Assembly: GCA_034509425.1 (NCBI GenBank)
Contig: JAVTVJ010000121.1
Location: 434,001 to 498,000, forward strand
From: Eopsaltria australis
Lineage: Eukaryota > Chordata > Aves > Passeriformes > Petroicidae
Direction of reading: 5' to 3'
DNA length: 64,000 nucleotides
The notes beneath the pieces were generated by a model. The model ran no database searches. It was given only the letters and a program-made list of their open reading frames with translations, and was not told where the DNA came from. Position numbers and translations under genes: made by a program. Shown in pieces: positions 61,701-64,000 of this stretch (positions are counted from its first letter, which is position 1; every line of letters begins with the position of its first letter).

Positions 61701-64000
61701 CATACCCAACCTAATTAGATAACTACATTAACTGAGCCACTTATTATCTCATTCATTTCTGGAGCTGCTAATGTTTATAGCACTTCAGTGATTGCAGAAA
61801 ATGACAATAGTACAACAATTTATTTGCCTTGCTACAGGCTTTCCACGGCTTTGGGATATTGATTTATGCTGAAAGGACTTCTTCCACTGTAAGAACTGCA
61901 AACCCCTTGAGAGCAGCCAGGTTGTGTTCTGTGAATGAGGCACTGACAGCCTCTCCAAGATCAGCACCAAGATTTCTCTTGGCTTTCTAGGAGCGAGACC
62001 AGACCCCACATGATTTAATCAAGAACAGTGCTATTACAATAATGCAATACAAACATTATTTTTAGTGATTCATAGAGCACCTATGCTGTCATCTTAGCTC
62101 TCCTGAAAGAGCCATCAATTACCCAATAGCAGTTTCATAAAAATAATTCCTGGCTTAATTGCAAATACAAGTTAAACATACTCTGATCCCAGCAACTTGG
62201 GATCAGAAGTTTTATGCCATAAATTTTCGCTTAGTTTTTCATCTGTGTGAAATCAGTTTGCAAAGCATACTATTTTCAAAATGCTCCTGCAAGTTGAGTT
62301 TCCCTATCAACTAAGACATGATTGCTACAAATTCATCAAAAATATCAGAAGTAGCAACTGAACATACTGAGGCTAACAGACACCACCTGATTAGACACCC
62401 ATTGGAGCCCACTGGAGCACTCTGGAGAAAAGGGCAGACAAGAGCCTGGGATAAGCACAAAGATCTGGGGGGCAGGGGAAGGAAGCAAAGGCCCAAGCAG
62501 AAATACAGAAAGAAACAGGGAAGAAAGAGCTCCTCAGGGTAGAACTTCCCAGGGACTTACGGGCACCGAGCAGAGTTTGCTGGTGCCAAAATTTATTGAG
62601 TTAGACAATACAAAGCTTTAGTCTATAGACTCACCTGCAAAGACTGAAGAACTCCATACAAGCTCCAACTTAGGCTCCAGCTGCACTGGGCTCTTCAGAT
62701 TTTTTGTTTTAAGCATTAGATCTTTGAGTTTAATTCTAATGAAATATTTAGAAGGGTATGGTTTAAAGCCTTTTGGGCATTCTGGGCACCTCACTCTGAA
62801 GACTGTCCAGGCATGTCCACTTCAAAGCTCTGTCTGCCCTGGAGCACCATCACACCTAAAAGTAAATCAAGAAGTTATCTTTTTTATCATTTGAATGTGC
62901 ATCTATTAGTAGATGTAAGCAAAGAGGGTCAGTTTTGTAAATATGTTGATTTTTAATTGTTTTTTGTTCCTCACGAAGTCCTTTCTTCTTGATCCTCACT
63001 CTCCCAAAACACAGCTTTTAGTGTGGCAGTTACAAGCTGGTGAGAATAGTTTGCAGCCATAAAAAGAGTTATATAGAAGATGACAGTCAGACCAACAGGG
63101 TACATGTGAAAGAATTGGCCTTGGTGCTGTGAGCTGGTATTGATGAAAGTCAGAAAGCAAGGAAAATTACTGAAGGAGAACTCAGTGCCGCAGTAGGTCA
63201 CAGAAAAGTATTGGATTTAAGTTAGGCTGGCCCAGAGCCACTCTGCTAATTGTTATCTGCTTTGAGCACCCACCCACCTCTCTTCTATGACTGTTGTTTG
63301 GGGGTAGAAAACCAGGGTTCTGTGATTGCAGTCCCAGCAGCTGCTCTGTGCACACAGAAATGACACTGAAATATTGACCAGGGATCTGTCACAAACACTG
63401 ACTCTTCCCTAAATGAGGTTTTATATCAACTTACAATTGTCAGTGCTGAATCTTTATGTTTAGACAATAATAATGTCAGGTATATAGTATTTTAAAAATT
63501 ACGGCTTTCTTGAACCTTTCATTCAAAATGACCCCTCTGCCAAATGTGAGTTTCACCTTCCTTATAGCACAAATCATAGCACAGTACAGAGCATTAATAC
63601 AGCCTGCATTATTTATAACTGTCACCAGCTACATTTTACCCCTACTGGTGACAGCCATAAGCTTGAAAAATGCTCCAGAGCATTGTTTCACAATTTAAAT
63701 TTGAAGTGTTTGCAGTGGGGAAAGCTCTCTTGCCTGTCATTCAATTAATCCAAAACTGAATCATGTATCATCTTCTTTGATTACATTTACTTTTATCTTC
63801 TTCAACAGAAAAATAATTTTAAATTCCTAGCATTCTTTTTCTGTTCAGGTTTTGAAGTCCCATGAGATTACTGAAAGTCAGATTATTTGTAACTGCAGTA
63901 ATTTGGCAAAATTGCAATGTAATAGGTGCAATTTATATTAGTATTGAGCATTAGAAGCTCCCTGGAGTGCAAACTAAGAGTATTTTTTTGTGATGCAACA
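58784..64000. other. Unique non-coding DNA to the window end
   Basis: No supported gene. GC-richer patches at 59830-59990, 60080-60260 and 62370-62560 have few stops but no recognisable protein. A perfect hairpin at 62182-62207 is listed separately. The last 1.5 kb is AT-rich and featureless. Confidence 0.75.
62182..62207. other. Perfect hairpin, 10-bp stem, 6-nt loop
   Basis: TCTGATCCCA (62182-62191) and TGGGATCAGA (62198-62207) are exact reverse complements around GCAACT. The stem does not extend outward. It has no poly-U tail of a terminator and is too short for a pre-miRNA. Confidence 0.6.

Noticed and set aside
1..64000. Bacterial, phage or CRISPR systems, tRNA and rRNA genes, CR1 3' microsatellite tails, RE1 sites
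   Set aside because: None seen by eye on either strand. There are no regularly spaced repeats, operons, ribosome-binding sites, tRNA A/B boxes in cloverleaf order or ATTCTATG-type CR1 tails. tRNAscan-SE, Infernal and RepeatMasker would settle this.

Overview
This window reads as non-coding vertebrate nuclear DNA, most probably from a bird. It is AT-rich and strongly CpG-depleted. It has no operon-like gene packing and no open frame that looks like a conserved protein. The best clue to the organism is a solo LTR at 3726-4251, whose body and ends match, from memory, the abundant avian endogenous-retrovirus LTR that ends in ...GCTGGCTGGGGTTAAACCACGACA. Interspersed repeats are otherwise very sparse, which also fits a bird. 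I could not tie the window to a named gene or say whether it is intergenic or lies inside a large intron.

Layout. 1-142: a strong splice-acceptor-like tract, a small CpG-containing block with a perfect CRE palindrome and a well-placed ATG. 143-3720: unique AT-rich DNA. 3721-4256: the LTR with a 5-bp target-site duplication (one mismatch). 4257-14160: mostly unique sequence with a possible CR1 scrap (7353-7403), an 82-bp tandem duplication (8342-8505) and a GC hairpin (9370-9391). 14161-14741: splice acceptor, 124-codon frame and AATAAA in the order of a 3'-terminal exon. 16101-16140: an A19 tract flanked by 7-bp direct repeats. 18454-18514: an AT palindrome between direct repeats. 20761-21930: two diverged copies of a ~115-bp sequence about 1.05 kb apart. 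27568-27611, 34501-34602 and 41023-41212 (minus strand): weak exon candidates. 42178-42238: CCAAT box plus a near-consensus RFX X-box. 43226-43267: a second LTR-end remnant. 48053-48423: the most CpG-rich stretch, with a GC box, an exon-like segment ending at a donor, and a MEIS/TGIF-like site. 51546-51577: a 14-bp-stem perfect hairpin. 54181-54217: homeodomain-site cluster. 57853-57881: palindrome next to a canonical TATA box. 58712-58783: a recent 38-bp tandem duplication. 62182-62207: a 10-bp-stem hairpin.

How it fits together. No set of genes works together here. What can be supported is neutral background sequence with a few relics of transposition and local duplication, plus several candidate regulatory elements or alternative exons that need transcript or conservation data. 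I did not find a new multi-gene biological system. The stop-free frames in the window are about as long and as frequent as expected by chance in DNA of this composition (my rough estimate, assuming a stop about every 15 codons).
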